This document shows, one piece after another, positions 1 through 12,108 of a stretch of DNA of 64,000 nt. The notes below the pieces were generated by a model. The model was given only the letters and a program-made list of their open reading frames with translations. It did not search any database and was not told where the DNA came from. Source of the stretch: Arcanobacterium_A hippocoleae (GTDB lineage Bacteria; Actinomycetota; Actinomycetes; Actinomycetales; Actinomycetaceae). Numbering within the stretch: position 1 is the first letter of the stretch; every line of letters begins with the position of its first letter. Location of the stretch: the NCBI RefSeq assembly GCF_031456295.1, contig NZ_JAVDUJ010000001.1, forward strand, positions 496,001 through 560,000. The letters run 5' to 3'. A program made the translations under genes and the position numbers.

Positions 1-320
1 GTGTGCTTTTGCCAAATTCTGAACTTGGCCATGTGCTGATGCCAAACGGTTTAGTAGCTGAAAAATGGGCTTCATCTGGCGTATTTGAACGCGAAGAGCT
101 TTCCTACGAAGAATGGGCACAGCGGCTGGAGGAAATTTTCCGGTATTACGAGTTACTTTTCAGCCCTGATTTATTCATTGTGGGTGGAGGAATTTCGAAG
201 AAATACAAGAAGTATGTACCGTTGATCGACACCCGTGCACAGATTGTGCCAGCAGAATTGCGCAATAGTGCCGGGATCGTGGGAGCGGCGCTGCTTGCGT
301 ATCAAGAATCTGAAAAATAA
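1..320 (+). CDS. ppgK: polyphosphate glucokinase, C-terminal part (5' end outside window)
   Basis: Only the last ~105 residues are present; the reading frame is open to the window start, so the gene begins upstream. PpgK is a ROK-family kinase that phosphorylates glucose with polyphosphate or ATP in the cytoplasm. The visible part contains ELGHV, a stretch resembling LSYEEWAQRLEEIFRYYE, the core SPDLFIVGGGISKK, and then VPAELRNSAGIVGAALLA, all typical of the C-terminal half of actinobacterial PpgK. The gene ends with TAA and converges on the RNase P RNA gene on the other strand. Other ROK glucokinases lack this SPDLFIVGGG arrangement, so the assignment is fairly firm despite the truncation. 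Confidence 0.88.
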   Translation, partial: VLLPNSELGHVLMPNGLVAEKWASSGVFEREELSYEEWAQRLEEIFRYYELLFSPDLFIVGGGISKKYKKYVPLIDTRAQIVPAELRNSAGIVGAALLAYQESEK

Positions 321-376
321 CACTCCGCTTAATTGTCGATGATTCCTTTCTAACTACGAATCATCGACATATTTTA

Positions 377-789
377 CGAACGAGTTGGCCGATACGCCGG
401 GTTCTGTCCGGGTTGCTGGCAGATAACGCCGGCAACCCGTGGCAACCATCCATCTACGCACTCACATTACTGTGAGACTCTAGCAGCCTACCCGCACACT
501 CAACGGGACGCCTCAAGGTGTGCTGCTTGGCCTTGCTCCCAGTGGGGTTTACCATGCCGTTTCCGTCACCGGAAACGCGGTGAGCTCTTACCTCGCCTTT
601 TCACCCTTACCATACACTGCTTTTGCTAATGCAAAATATGATGGCGGTTTGTTTTCTGTGGCACTTTCCTGCGGGTCACCCCGAGTGGGTGTTACCCACC
701 ACTGTTCCCTGCGGAGCCCGGACGTTCCTCGGGCAGTATTTTCACTTATCGTGATCACTGCACGCGGTTGCCTAGCCAACTCGCTCGCA
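377..789 (-). ncRNA. rnpB: RNase P RNA, bacterial type A
   Basis: This is the catalytic RNA of RNase P, which trims the 5' leader of tRNA precursors. On the minus strand the P1 helix is clear: CGAGCGAGUUGGC near 787-775 pairs with GCCAACUCGUUCG near 389-377. Inside lie the universal core elements GAGGAACGUCCGGGCUCC (around 735-718) and ACAGAAAACAAACCGCC (around 660-643). The length of about 410 nt fits a type A RNase P RNA. Ends are set from P1 and from a promoter just upstream, so they may be off by a few bases. Protein-like ORFs overlapping this interval are shadows of the RNA. Confidence 0.93.
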
Positions 790-795
790 TCAAGT

Positions 796-824
796 ATTCT
801 AACTGGAGTCAGCACGAATTTGAA
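796..824 (-). promoter_or_regulatory. promoter of rnpB
   Basis: Reading the minus strand, a -35 box TTCAAA (824-819) is separated by exactly 17 bp from a -10 box TAGAAT (801-796). This places the transcription start at about 789, right at the P1 helix of RNase P RNA. Inferred from consensus only. Confidence 0.6.
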
Positions 825-952
825 ATACATGCTGATCAGTGACTAAACACCACCTAGCAAGCAATTTGAAAAACACGAGATTACTTTCGCCCACAAAGCT
901 GATTTATGCTTTTCTCGCAGCTGATCTCACGATGTTTTGGTAAGGTATGGAT

Positions 953-1729
953 ATGCTGATACTTCTGCCTCCTTCAGAGGGGAAAACACCTCCTGCCGTC
1001 GGCCCACACCTTGATTTTGCGACATTTAAATATCGGGAATTCAATAGTCTCCGCCGCGAAATCGCCCAAGAACTGTGCAAAATTTCCGTCCGTGAAGATG
1101 CGTTAGAAATTTTGCGGGTGGGCGCCGCTGCCAGTAATACGGTGCGTGCGCAAGCCGATCTGTTTGCATTGCCGTGCGCGCCAGCTCATCAAATTTACAC
1201 TGGCGTGCTTTACAATGCTCTCGATTTTTCGAGCCTTACTGCAAGCCAACAGAGTTTTGCTGAAAAATCAGTAATAATTTTTTCTGGACTATTTGGAGTA
1301 CTCGGCTTGGAAGATTTGATTCCGATCTACAGACTTACAATGGGCACAAAATTGCCGCTGCTTGGGAACACAAAAAATCTTTGGAAACAAGAGTTACATG
1401 GTTTCGATATTGGCGAGAATGAATTGATCATTGATTGTCGTTCGGGGAACTATCAGGTCTGGGATCCACCAAAATCTGCTGCTTGGATCACAATTACTGC
1501 CGAACGAGAAGTGGACGGACGCAGAAAAGTAGTCTCGCATAATGCGAAGCATTATCGGGGGATGCTGACGCGGGCACTCATCACACAACAAGCAGATATT
1601 TCCAGTAGCGCAAAACTGCACGAGTTCGCTCAAGAGTATCTCGTAGCTGATGGCACTATCTCAAAAGTGGAGCTGCATTCGGGAAAAACAGCCAAAAGCC
1701 CGGAGAAACTTGTGCTGATACAGAAATGA
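953..1729 (+). CDS. yaaA: peroxide stress protein YaaA (DUF328/UPF0246 family)
   Basis: The protein starts MLILLPPSEGKT, the hallmark N-terminus of the YaaA family, and has the usual length of about 258 residues. In E. coli YaaA limits free iron and protects DNA during peroxide stress; a DNA-binding role has been proposed. Further conserved stretches are IFSGLFGVLGLEDLIPIYRL in the middle and VVSHNAKHYRGMLTRAL toward the C-terminus. Two in-frame ATGs exist at 947 and 953. The AAGG at 942-945 is one base before the first but seven before the second, so 953 is preferred. The gene is monocistronic and faces the Nif3-family gene tail to tail. Confidence 0.88.
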   Translation: MLILLPPSEGKTPPAVGPHLDFATFKYREFNSLRREIAQELCKISVREDALEILRVGAAASNTVRAQADLFALPCAPAHQIYTGVLYNALDFSSLTASQQSFAEKSVIIFSGLFGVLGLEDLIPIYRLTMGTKLPLLGNTKNLWKQELHGFDIGENELIIDCRSGNYQVWDPPKSAAWITITAEREVDGRRKVVSHNAKHYRGMLTRALITQQADISSSAKLHEFAQEYLVADGTISKVELHSGKTAKSPEKLVLIQK

Positions 1730-1799
1730 GAACCGTTTTTATTTCTTTCACCAAATAGGTGCGAAAGTCTGCTGCAAAGTCTTGGTTTATAAGCAGGCT

Positions 1800-2600
1800 T
1801 TAGATTCGCTCTCTCCACGGATCGGTAATTATCGTCGAGATATATGTATCTACCTCAAGTTCGGTAGCAAGTAATGCACGCAGTTTCGGCAAAAGCGGCC
1901 ATTCGGAGGCGAAATGCGTTAAACCAATGAGTGCGCAACCGCCGTCCCAAAGATGATCAGTTGCCCGGTGGTGGCGCAAATCTGCCGTAATATATGCATC
2001 TACCTGCGCTTCGCGTACTGTACTAAGAAATGAATCACCTGCACCCGGGGAAAGCGCGATGCGTTTTACGATTCTTTCCGGATCTCCTCCAATTGTAATT
2101 CCTGCCGGAGTTTGCGGAATCAATGCTTTTAATCTTTGCGCAAGTTCGCGCACGCTCATTGTCAATGGTAAATCGCCGATTCTCCCGATCCCAAGTGCGG
2201 GTTGCTGTGGATTTGGCGCTAAAGGCTTTCGATTTTCGAGTTTTAGTAGATCTGCGAGCGCGTCGGCAGAACCGTTTTGGGCGGCATCAGCATTTGTGTG
2301 CGCGGCGAAAAGTGCACAGTCATTTTTGATCAAACGATGCACCCATGCGCCTTTTCCAGTGTGGGCAGCTACTGACGAGGTGCCCCGCAAATATAACGGA
2401 TGGTGTGTGATAAGCATTTGCGCGCCACGCTCAATTGCTTCATTGATGGTAGCTGCACATGGATCGACGGAAAAGCCAATAAGTTTTACTTCCTGCGCCG
2501 GATCCCCTACTACTAGACCGACTCGATCCCATTCTTCTGCCAGCTGTAGCGGATAGAATTTATGCATTACGGCTTCGACTTGCGCAACAGTGATCTTCAT
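1800..2600 (-). CDS. Nif3-like dinuclear metal center hexameric protein (YbgI/DUF34)
   Basis: A member of the Nif3/YbgI family, toroidal hexamers with a two-metal site in each subunit; the cellular reaction is not settled, and a GTP cyclohydrolase-like activity has been annotated for some members. The motifs expected for metal binding are visible: EEWDRVGLVVG near residues 22-32, ITHHPLYLRG near 64-73, HTNAD near 96-100, and HFASEW near 233-238. At 266 residues it is the short form without the inserted PII-like domain. It starts with ATG and runs toward yaaA. No partner gene is adjacent, so context adds nothing to function. Confidence 0.85.
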   Translation of the reverse strand: MKITVAQVEAVMHKFYPLQLAEEWDRVGLVVGDPAQEVKLIGFSVDPCAATINEAIERGAQMLITHHPLYLRGTSSVAAHTGKGAWVHRLIKNDCALFAAHTNADAAQNGSADALADLLKLENRKPLAPNPQQPALGIGRIGDLPLTMSVRELAQRLKALIPQTPAGITIGGDPERIVKRIALSPGAGDSFLSTVREAQVDAYITADLRHHRATDHLWDGGCALIGLTHFASEWPLLPKLRALLATELEVDTYISTIITDPWRERI

Positions 2601-2921
2601 AGTTGAAGTTTACCGCAGGGGCTTTGCTTCTTGCCATGAAACACTTTCGTCCTGCCTGTTTTTCTTCAGCAGCTAGACTGCACCAACACCTGGACGTGTC
2701 GGGATTTCCGTCCTGCATTTTGGGGTAAGCTTTCACTTTTCGTTACATAGCGTCTTGAAATTTGCCGATAATCCTTCTTTTTGCGTACATTCGGCTAATT
2801 TTCAACAGTTATGCAAGTTGTGAATTAATGAACTATTCATACAAAATTTAATTTTTCAAGATACCCTGAGGAAGACAATTAAATTAGCGCATTTGGCGCC
2901 TTTCCACCTTAGGGGGGGGGA
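2601..2921 (+). promoter_or_regulatory. intergenic region with probable promoter of the surface protein
   Basis: This 321-bp gap between two divergent genes holds no ORF. A possible plus-strand promoter is TTGTGA (2818-2823), 16 bp, TACAAA (2840-2845), in an AT-rich stretch, giving a 5' untranslated region of about 70 nt. The small palindrome GGCGCC sits at 2896-2901. Promoter call is by consensus only. Confidence 0.4.
2912..2920 (+). promoter_or_regulatory. nine-G homopolymer in the ribosome binding region
   Basis: The bases before the start codon are TTA, then nine consecutive G, then A and ATG. The G-run is the only Shine-Dalgarno-like sequence for the surface protein and ends one base before the ATG. 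Runs of this length are prone to slipped-strand mispairing, and gain or loss of a G would change ribosome binding strength without touching the reading frame. Whether it actually varies cannot be told from one sequence. Confidence 0.6.
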
Positions 2922-5360
2922 ATGACAAAGAAGATTATTTCCGGACTCATCGCTTTCTTTTTGATGTGTACCGGATTTTTTAGTGCCAGCACTGCTTTTG
3001 CCGCTTCTGGCGATTCGGTGACAATTAACTACTATATTGTTGACGGTGAACTGAATAAAGTAACTGCCAATGACGAAAACAATTATAAACTGTCTGAAAA
3101 AGTGGTTTACAAACCAGAGCAGTTCACAGAACAACTTGGAAAGCATAACGCATTAGCCCATACCAATGAAGGCTTAATCAAGATGCGCCCATTCATGGGC
3201 TGGTCAACGCTAAAGCGTGCTGATTTTGATAAAACTGCAGAAGGTCAGCTTTACTCGGAAACACAAACTGTAGGTGAGGTAGTTAAAGCTAATCCAGAAT
3301 TAAAGGAGATCACGCTTTACTCACTTTATGATGGTCGAATCGGCAAGTCCATCTCACTTTTGGGTAAAGACATTCCGTTTGCGAATAGCAACTATAACCG
3401 TCACGTTGATATCCGGATGAATCACGGCATGACAAAAGATACAGTTTCTACTATGTTCTCTCGCGATTTGACGCTCAAGGATTACGCTGAAGAACCCTAT
3501 GAGATTAAATATAGTGGAAATGGTTTCGCAGATACCGATCGCGGAAAACACAATATCAATACCACAATCAGCGCTTATATTGATCAAGAGATCCCACAAT
3601 ACAATCTTGGTGCCACTGCGCTATTCAATTACAACAAAGGTATTGCCTTCGTCGTCAAAACCAACGCCGGGCATTGGGGCACCCCACTTCGCGATTCTGA
3701 AGTTGAGATGACGATGTTACTCGATGAGAATTATGTTTCAATTCCGAATCGGATCGAAGGATTAACTTTCTCCTCCTATACTTTCCAGCTCAAGCGTGCT
3801 TTTGGATACACCGCTGATGGCAAAAAGAAGGATGTGGATTTGGAAATCACCAAATACTCTCCAGAGTCCCCATTAACATCCTTTAATCTTGCAAACTTGT
3901 CAGGATTAAAGAACATCACTCTCGTAGCGAAGCCGAAGAACCAGACAGACGATAATAAAAACATTGATGCAGTTTCAAAGTTTACCGCGAAAGAATATAC
4001 CCAGGATATGCTTTTACATATGCCGCAAGGTGTGGCTTTCATTCCACAGGAAAAAGCTGTAAAAGCTGCAAATGAGCAGCAGATCATCGCCACAAGCGGC
4101 AGTGTGTCTGGAACTATTGCCCATACTTCCATAGGCCCATTTAGCCCGTCGGACACTATCAGCCTGCGCGAATCAAATGCTATTAACATCAAATTCGTTC
4201 CGGCAATGGTGAACTTTATTGATAATGGTGCAAAACTCGGTGGCACTGATGCCTCACTTGGCTACGCTAAATTTGCGCTCAACGGAAAACTCGCAGATGA
4301 CGTATTCAATACTGGCACCGCCCCTGCCCCATTAACTGACGCTAATGGCACGAAGACGACTGCAGGCGACTCGATGCACGCATGGGTCGTTGGTGAAAAT
4401 TACAGTGTTAACGGAACGTCTCGCACCTTCGCCGGCTGGAATACAAAGGCTGATGGCACAGGTACTATGGTCTATGCGAACACTAAGCTCACTAAGGATT
4501 TATTCAATGCCGCCGAGGCCGATGTAGAAGATCTCAAACTCTACGCAATGTGGCAGGGAAATGTGAAATACAAATTTGCTGCCGACCCGAAGCTGACAGA
4601 CGCTCCTGCATTACCGCAATCAGTAATGCAAAAGCTTCCTGCACAAGGTACTGCGATTATCGGTGCTGAAGTAACGCCGGCAGTAGTAAATTCTGATCCG
4701 ATTGTAGACAATGTGAACCGAGGCAAGTGGATCTTCAAGGGATGGACTCCTGCCACAGCAACACTACCATTTTCTGGAGAACTTACCTTTACCGGATACT
4801 GGACCTTCACCAAAAACCCAGTCGCTCCAGTCAATTACAAGTTCGCAGTAAACCCGAAAACCACCAACAGCCCGACCCTCCCAGATTTCCTCAAGAAGTA
4901 CTTACCGCCAAGCACTTCCACAGAAATCGGCACACAAGTAACACCAACACCAATTAACCCAGGCACACAAGAAGATTCGGCAAACGGCGGCAAATGGACT
5001 TTTGACGGATGGAACCCTGCCACAGCAACAGAAGTAACCAAAACAGGAATCACCTTTACCGGATACTGGACCTTCACCAAAAACCCAGTCGCTCCACAGC
5101 CAAAACCATCTGACCCAATTATTGAACCAAAGAAGCCAGAAATCACTCCACAACCAAAACCTTCCGACCCAATTATTGAACCAAAGAAGCCAGAAATCAC
5201 TCCACAACCAAAACCTTCCGACCCAATCGTCGAGCCAAAGAAGCAAGATCAGCAAGACCTTGCGAAAACCGGCTCAACACTTGGATTACCGGGAGCATTA
5301 GCTGCACTCTTTGTAATTGTGGGCGTTATAATTGCGCTCCGCACTCGCAAACACAGCTAA
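2922..5360 (+). CDS. LAXTG-anchored surface protein with SHIRT-like repeats
   Basis: This 812-residue protein is built like a sortase substrate. Residues 1-28 form a signal peptide (hydrophobic core ISGLIAFFLMCTGFF, predicted cleavage after AFA). The large N-terminal part (about 30-430) matches no family I recognise. A Listeria-Bacteroides (InlB B-type) repeat follows around 450-545 (FAGWNTKADGTG, then LYAMW). Two tandem domains at about 548-633 and 637-723 resemble SHIRT repeats (KWIFKGW and KWTFDGW, then FTGYWTF). A Pro/Lys-rich spacer of three 18-residue repeats leads to LAKTG, a hydrophobic helix and an Arg/Lys tail. LAXTG is the class E sortase motif common in actinobacteria. Likely an adhesin or stalk protein; the ligand is unknown. 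No sortase gene lies nearby. Confidence 0.85.
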   Translation: MTKKIISGLIAFFLMCTGFFSASTAFAASGDSVTINYYIVDGELNKVTANDENNYKLSEKVVYKPEQFTEQLGKHNALAHTNEGLIKMRPFMGWSTLKRADFDKTAEGQLYSETQTVGEVVKANPELKEITLYSLYDGRIGKSISLLGKDIPFANSNYNRHVDIRMNHGMTKDTVSTMFSRDLTLKDYAEEPYEIKYSGNGFADTDRGKHNINTTISAYIDQEIPQYNLGATALFNYNKGIAFVVKTNAGHWGTPLRDSEVEMTMLLDENYVSIPNRIEGLTFSSYTFQLKRAFGYTADGKKKDVDLEITKYSPESPLTSFNLANLSGLKNITLVAKPKNQTDDNKNIDAVSKFTAKEYTQDMLLHMPQGVAFIPQEKAVKAANEQQIIATSGSVSGTIAHTSIGPFSPSDTISLRESNAINIKFVPAMVNFIDNGAKLGGTDASLGYAKFALNGKLADDVFNTGTAPAPLTDANGTKTTAGDSMHAWVVGENYSVNGTSRTFAGWNTKADGTGTMVYANTKLTKDLFNAAEADVEDLKLYAMWQGNVKYKFAADPKLTDAPALPQSVMQKLPAQGTAIIGAEVTPAVVNSDPIVDNVNRGKWIFKGWTPATATLPFSGELTFTGYWTFTKNPVAPVNYKFAVNPKTTNSPTLPDFLKKYLPPSTSTEIGTQVTPTPINPGTQEDSANGGKWTFDGWNPATATEVTKTGITFTGYWTFTKNPVAPQPKPSDPIIEPKKPEITPQPKPSDPIIEPKKPEITPQPKPSDPIVEPKKQDQQDLAKTGSTLGLPGALAALFVIVGVIIALRTRKHS
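4563..5096 (+). repeat. tandem repeat encoding two SHIRT-like domains
   Basis: The two domain-coding copies (about 4563-4829 and 4830-5096) share a perfect 45-bp identity at their ends: 4785-4829 equals 5052-5096. They also share the GCCACAGCAACA segment upstream. Exact DNA identity over 45 bp points to recent duplication or gene conversion and could allow copy-number change by recombination. Confidence 0.8.
5094..5243 (+). repeat. 54-bp tandem repeats encoding Pro/Lys-rich wall-spanning spacer
   Basis: Units at 5094-5147, 5148-5201 and a shortened 5202-5243 encode PQPKPSDPIIEPKKPEIT, PQPKPSDPIIEPKKPEIT and PQPKPSDPIVEPKK. The first two differ by only a few bases. Such spacers usually cross the peptidoglycan just before a sortase motif. 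The repeat number may vary between strains. Confidence 0.85.
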
Positions 5361-5376
5361 ACAAAACTAAAACAAG

Positions 5377-5421
5377 ATAGAGTTTGGCTGCATCCAAATT
5401 TTGGATGCAGCCAAACTCTAT
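5377..5421. terminator. strong hairpin terminator after the surface protein gene
   Basis: A perfect inverted repeat with arms of about 22 bp: ATAGAGTTTGGCTGCATCC at 5377-5395 is mirrored at 5403-5421 with almost no loop. It is followed by TTT on the plus strand. It lies 17 bp after the surface protein stop and can act in both directions. Confidence 0.8.
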
Positions 5422-5639
5422 TTCACTATCTGAAAAATAAAATCACTCACCTTACTCAACTTCCTGCCGCAAAATTCTTTCCCGAACCCAGCTAAACACC
5501 GCTCCACCTGATCTTCCGCCGGTGGCAATAATGGCAGCATATTTTCAGGGCGCTCATCACGATATTCAAAAGTGATTGTCGTCGAGAATGCATCTTGTGG
5601 CATCACCCGCAAAGTCTCTTTCAGAGCTTTCAAAATCAT
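5418..5639 (-). CDS. small hypothetical protein (uncertain)
   Basis: A 73-residue ORF that I do not recognise. The composition is protein-like (MILKALKETLRVMPQDAF at the start, a central acidic and proline-rich part, a basic C-terminus KLSKVSDFIFQIVK), with no signal peptide or membrane segment. Upstream on the minus strand there is only a weak GTGGG ribosome site. Its stop codon falls in the outer arm of the surface protein terminator. It could be a small real gene, a gene remnant or chance. Confidence 0.3.
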   Translation of the reverse strand: MILKALKETLRVMPQDAFSTTITFEYRDERPENMLPLLPPAEDQVERCLAGFGKEFCGRKLSKVSDFIFQIVK

Positions 5640-5794
5640 CCCACATAAAAATTATCTTAGGTTAGCGTTACCCAAAATAATTTGAGCAAGGGCTAATCAC
5701 AAGATACTAAAGTATGAATAACTTAAGCATTATTACGTTCTTTTGATCAAAAGCCCTTTTATACAAGAAGCAGTGCAGCGCAAAATACTACGTC

Positions 5795-5913
5795 CGAACC
5801 GGTATTCCTGATCAAGCCAGGATCATCGGTTCGAATGTATTTATTAGGAGGGTGATGAAATGAAAGCTAGATCGCGGTGTAGCCCCCGTCAATTGGGATG
5901 GCTGCACCTGTGA
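5795..5913 (+). other. hairpin plus strong ribosome site and 17-codon ORF on the plus strand
   Basis: The 227-bp gap 5640-5866 contains a hairpin at 5795-5833 (outer arms CGAACCG/CGGTTCG, inner arms TCCTG/CAGGA). It is followed by a near-perfect Shine-Dalgarno AGGAGGG at 5846-5852 and an ATG at 5860. The ORF from that ATG has only 17 codons before TGA (5911-5913) and runs antisense into the 3' end of the SDR gene. This looks like the leader and start of a gene whose body is missing, or a leader peptide. Function unknown. Confidence 0.4.
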
Positions 5914-6616
5914 TAAAAGATGCTTCATCACTTGCAAGGAAGGTGATCAGCGAAGCTACTTCCCAGCTTGCACCAAGACGACGTGCTGGGTGCAGCTTAC
6001 GATAAACTACTTTCTGATCTTCTGGAATGAGTGGTGTATCAATTACACCTGGGCACACTGCATTTACACGAATCCCTTCTTCTGGATACGAGCATCCTGC
6101 TGCATGTGTCATATTGACGACGCCGCCTTTAGCTGAAGAGTATGCAATATTATCAGGCACTGCTACAAGACCGAACATCGATGCAAGATTAATTATTGCA
6201 CCTCCTTTGCCCTGTAAACGCATTTGTTGAATTGCATGCTTATTTGTGAGCATGATACCGGTATAGTCCACATCATTAACTTTCTGCCAGTTGGCAAGGA
6301 GTTCGTCATCGATATGCTTTGAAATACCGCCAATACCTGCGCTTGCTACACAGATGTCAAGTTTGCCAAACTCTTCTACAGCCTTGTTCACCGCAGCTTT
6401 AATATCGTCTTCTTTGGTTACATCAGTTTTAATGAAGAGAGCACCAATTTCTTCAGCTACTTCAGCACCTTTATCGCTGTAATCTGCAATGACTACTTTT
6501 GCGCCACTTTCAAGCATTCGCTTAGCTGTAGCTAAACCTAATCCAGATGCTCCACCAGTAATCAACGCGACTTTATCAGACAGATCATATTTAATTTTAC
6601 GAATTTCTTCAGCCAT
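5867..6616 (-). CDS. SDR family NAD(P)-dependent oxidoreductase
   Basis: A classical short-chain dehydrogenase/reductase of 249 residues. The cofactor site TGGASGLGLA is at residues 20-29, NLAS near 143-146 supplies the structural/catalytic Ser region, and the catalytic YxxxK is YSSAK near 158-162. The C-terminal FITGAAIPIDGGYTAI is typical of the family. The substrate cannot be told from sequence: acetoin/diol, sugar alcohol and 3-oxoacyl substrates are all possible. It starts with ATG behind GGAGA. The gene stands alone with its own promoter and a dyad just upstream of the ribosome site, which suggests regulated expression. Confidence 0.85.
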   Translation of the reverse strand: MAEEIRKIKYDLSDKVALITGGASGLGLATAKRMLESGAKVVIADYSDKGAEVAEEIGALFIKTDVTKEDDIKAAVNKAVEEFGKLDICVASAGIGGISKHIDDELLANWQKVNDVDYTGIMLTNKHAIQQMRLQGKGGAIINLASMFGLVAVPDNIAYSSAKGGVVNMTHAAGCSYPEEGIRVNAVCPGVIDTPLIPEDQKVVYRKLHPARRLGASWEVASLITFLASDEASFITGAAIPIDGGYTAI

Positions 6617-6647
6617 CTTATCTCCTCAGCATTCAGCATTAGCATCA

Positions 6648-6698
6648 GAACGTTTCGTTCCTTGTGATGAGGGTAACTTAATCAATCAGAAGAGTCAA
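6648..6698 (-). promoter_or_regulatory. promoter and possible operator of the SDR gene
   Basis: On the minus strand a -35 box TTGACT (6698-6693) and a -10-like TACCCT (6675-6670) are 17 bp apart. Just downstream lies the inverted repeat GAACGAAACGTTC (6660-6648), between the transcription start and the ribosome site, where a repressor could block transcription. The regulator is not identified. Confidence 0.45.
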
Positions 6699-6789
6699 TA
6701 GAAAGTGCGAAGCGGTTTTTTTATTATGGTGGAAAGTGCAGGTAGGTGGGTGGTTTATCCGGTTGTTGAGATGAATAAGCCTGTAAAAC

Positions 6790-6819
6790 AAAAAAATAAG
6801 AGAGGATTTTTCCTCTCTT
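6790..6819 (-). terminator. rho-independent terminator of the rRNA operon
   Basis: On the minus strand a 9-bp stem AAGAGAGGA/TCCTCTCTT with a 4-base loop (6819-6798) is followed by A and seven U (6796-6790). It is downstream of the 5S gene. Confidence 0.8.
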
Positions 6820-6897
6820 CACTCTTCTCTTTTTTTCTTTTTGTTTTTGTTTTGTGTTGTTGGTTTTTAACCCCATCTTTTTTTGGGTGTTGTTTTT

Positions 6898-6960
6898 TTT
6901 AAAACCCCCACACGTGTGCTCTCTGTTATTTCAGGAGGAGGCTTGTGTGGGGGTTTTAAA
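6898..6960. terminator. long inverted repeat downstream of 5S rRNA
   Basis: Perfect 16-bp arms TTTAAAACCCCCACAC (6898-6913) and its complement (6945-6960) enclose a 31-base loop. The hairpin is close behind 5S and precedes the classical terminator at 6790-6819, so it is probably a first terminator or processing signal. The rest of the 6700-6980 gap is low-complexity T-rich sequence without a gene. Confidence 0.65.
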
Positions 6961-6981
6961 CTATTGTGTATTTAATTTTTG

Positions 6982-7101
6982 GTGACGGCAGTGTCCTACT
7001 CTCCCACACCCTGGCGGGTGCAGTACCATCGGCGCTTGCAGGCTTAGCTTCCAGGTTCGGGATGGATACTGGGCGTTTCCCTGCTGCTATGACCACCGTC
7101 A
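6982..7101 (-). rRNA. rrf: 5S ribosomal RNA
   Basis: Minus-strand sequence begins GACGGUGGUCAUAGCAGCAG and ends GGACACUGCCGUCACC; the two termini pair as the 5S terminal helix. The body CGCCCAGUAUCCAUCCCGAAC is typical actinobacterial 5S. The length is about 120 nt. It is the last gene of the rRNA operon, about 156 bp after 23S. Confidence 0.93.
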
Positions 7102-7197
7102 AAACTTTGGGGTACACATACTCATATCTAGATATGTGTCATAAATCTGACTACTCTCCACACGCATACACGCTAAACACATATGTGTGTGTTCTTT

Positions 7198-7229
7198 GTT
7201 TGGTGGTTCAGAATTGTATAGTAGACGCG
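7198..7229 (-). other. 3' strand of the 23S rRNA processing stalk
   Basis: These 32 bases in the 23S-5S spacer are complementary to 10374-10405 in the 16S-23S spacer with only two non-Watson-Crick positions. In the transcript the pair forms a long helix that closes the 23S precursor, the usual substrate of RNase III. Confidence 0.8.
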
Positions 7230-7257
7230 TTGCAAAAGAAATTTTTTTAATCGTTTT

Positions 7258-10345
<3,088 letters not shown>

Positions 10346-10373
10346 AACAAATTGATTAAAAACCAAAGATGCT

Positions 10374-10405
10374 CGCGTCCACTATACAATTCTCAACCAC
10401 CAAAC
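10374..10405 (-). other. 5' strand of the 23S processing stalk with spacer antitermination-like motif
   Basis: On the minus strand this reads GUUUGGUGGUUGAGAAUUGU, then AUAGUGGACGCG. It pairs with 7198-7229 around the 23S gene. The GAGAAUUGUAUAGUGGACGCG segment resembles the conserved 16S-23S spacer motif of many Actinomycetales. The whole 240-nt spacer (10346-10585) carries no tRNA gene. Confidence 0.75.
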
Positions 10406-10583
10406 CAACACCAAACCAACAAACACCAAAAAAGCATCCATCAGCCCAAGCAGTCAAACCAGGTGTTACCCCGAAACCCAACAGCATGCCAACTAAAAAC
10501 AATGACGCCCACAAGAAAACCAAAACCCCACAAAAAGCAAGGCCAGCCACCAACTAGACAAAAAACAGTGACCAAAGGCTCCC

Positions 10584-12108
<1,525 letters not shown>

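Noticed and set aside
520..846. ORFs on both strands over 520-846
   Set aside because: They lie inside RNase P RNA, whose core motifs and P1 helix are clear.
5094..5243. Regular 54-bp repeats that could suggest a CRISPR array
   Set aside because: The units are contiguous, in frame, and encode a Pro/Lys spacer; there are no unique spacers or cas genes.
4835..5255. Two antisense ORFs of about 120 residues
   Set aside because: They are shadows of the repeats in the surface protein gene.
6705..6902. Plus-strand ORF rich in Phe and Cys
   Set aside because: It comes from T-rich terminator sequence downstream of 5S and has no ribosome site.
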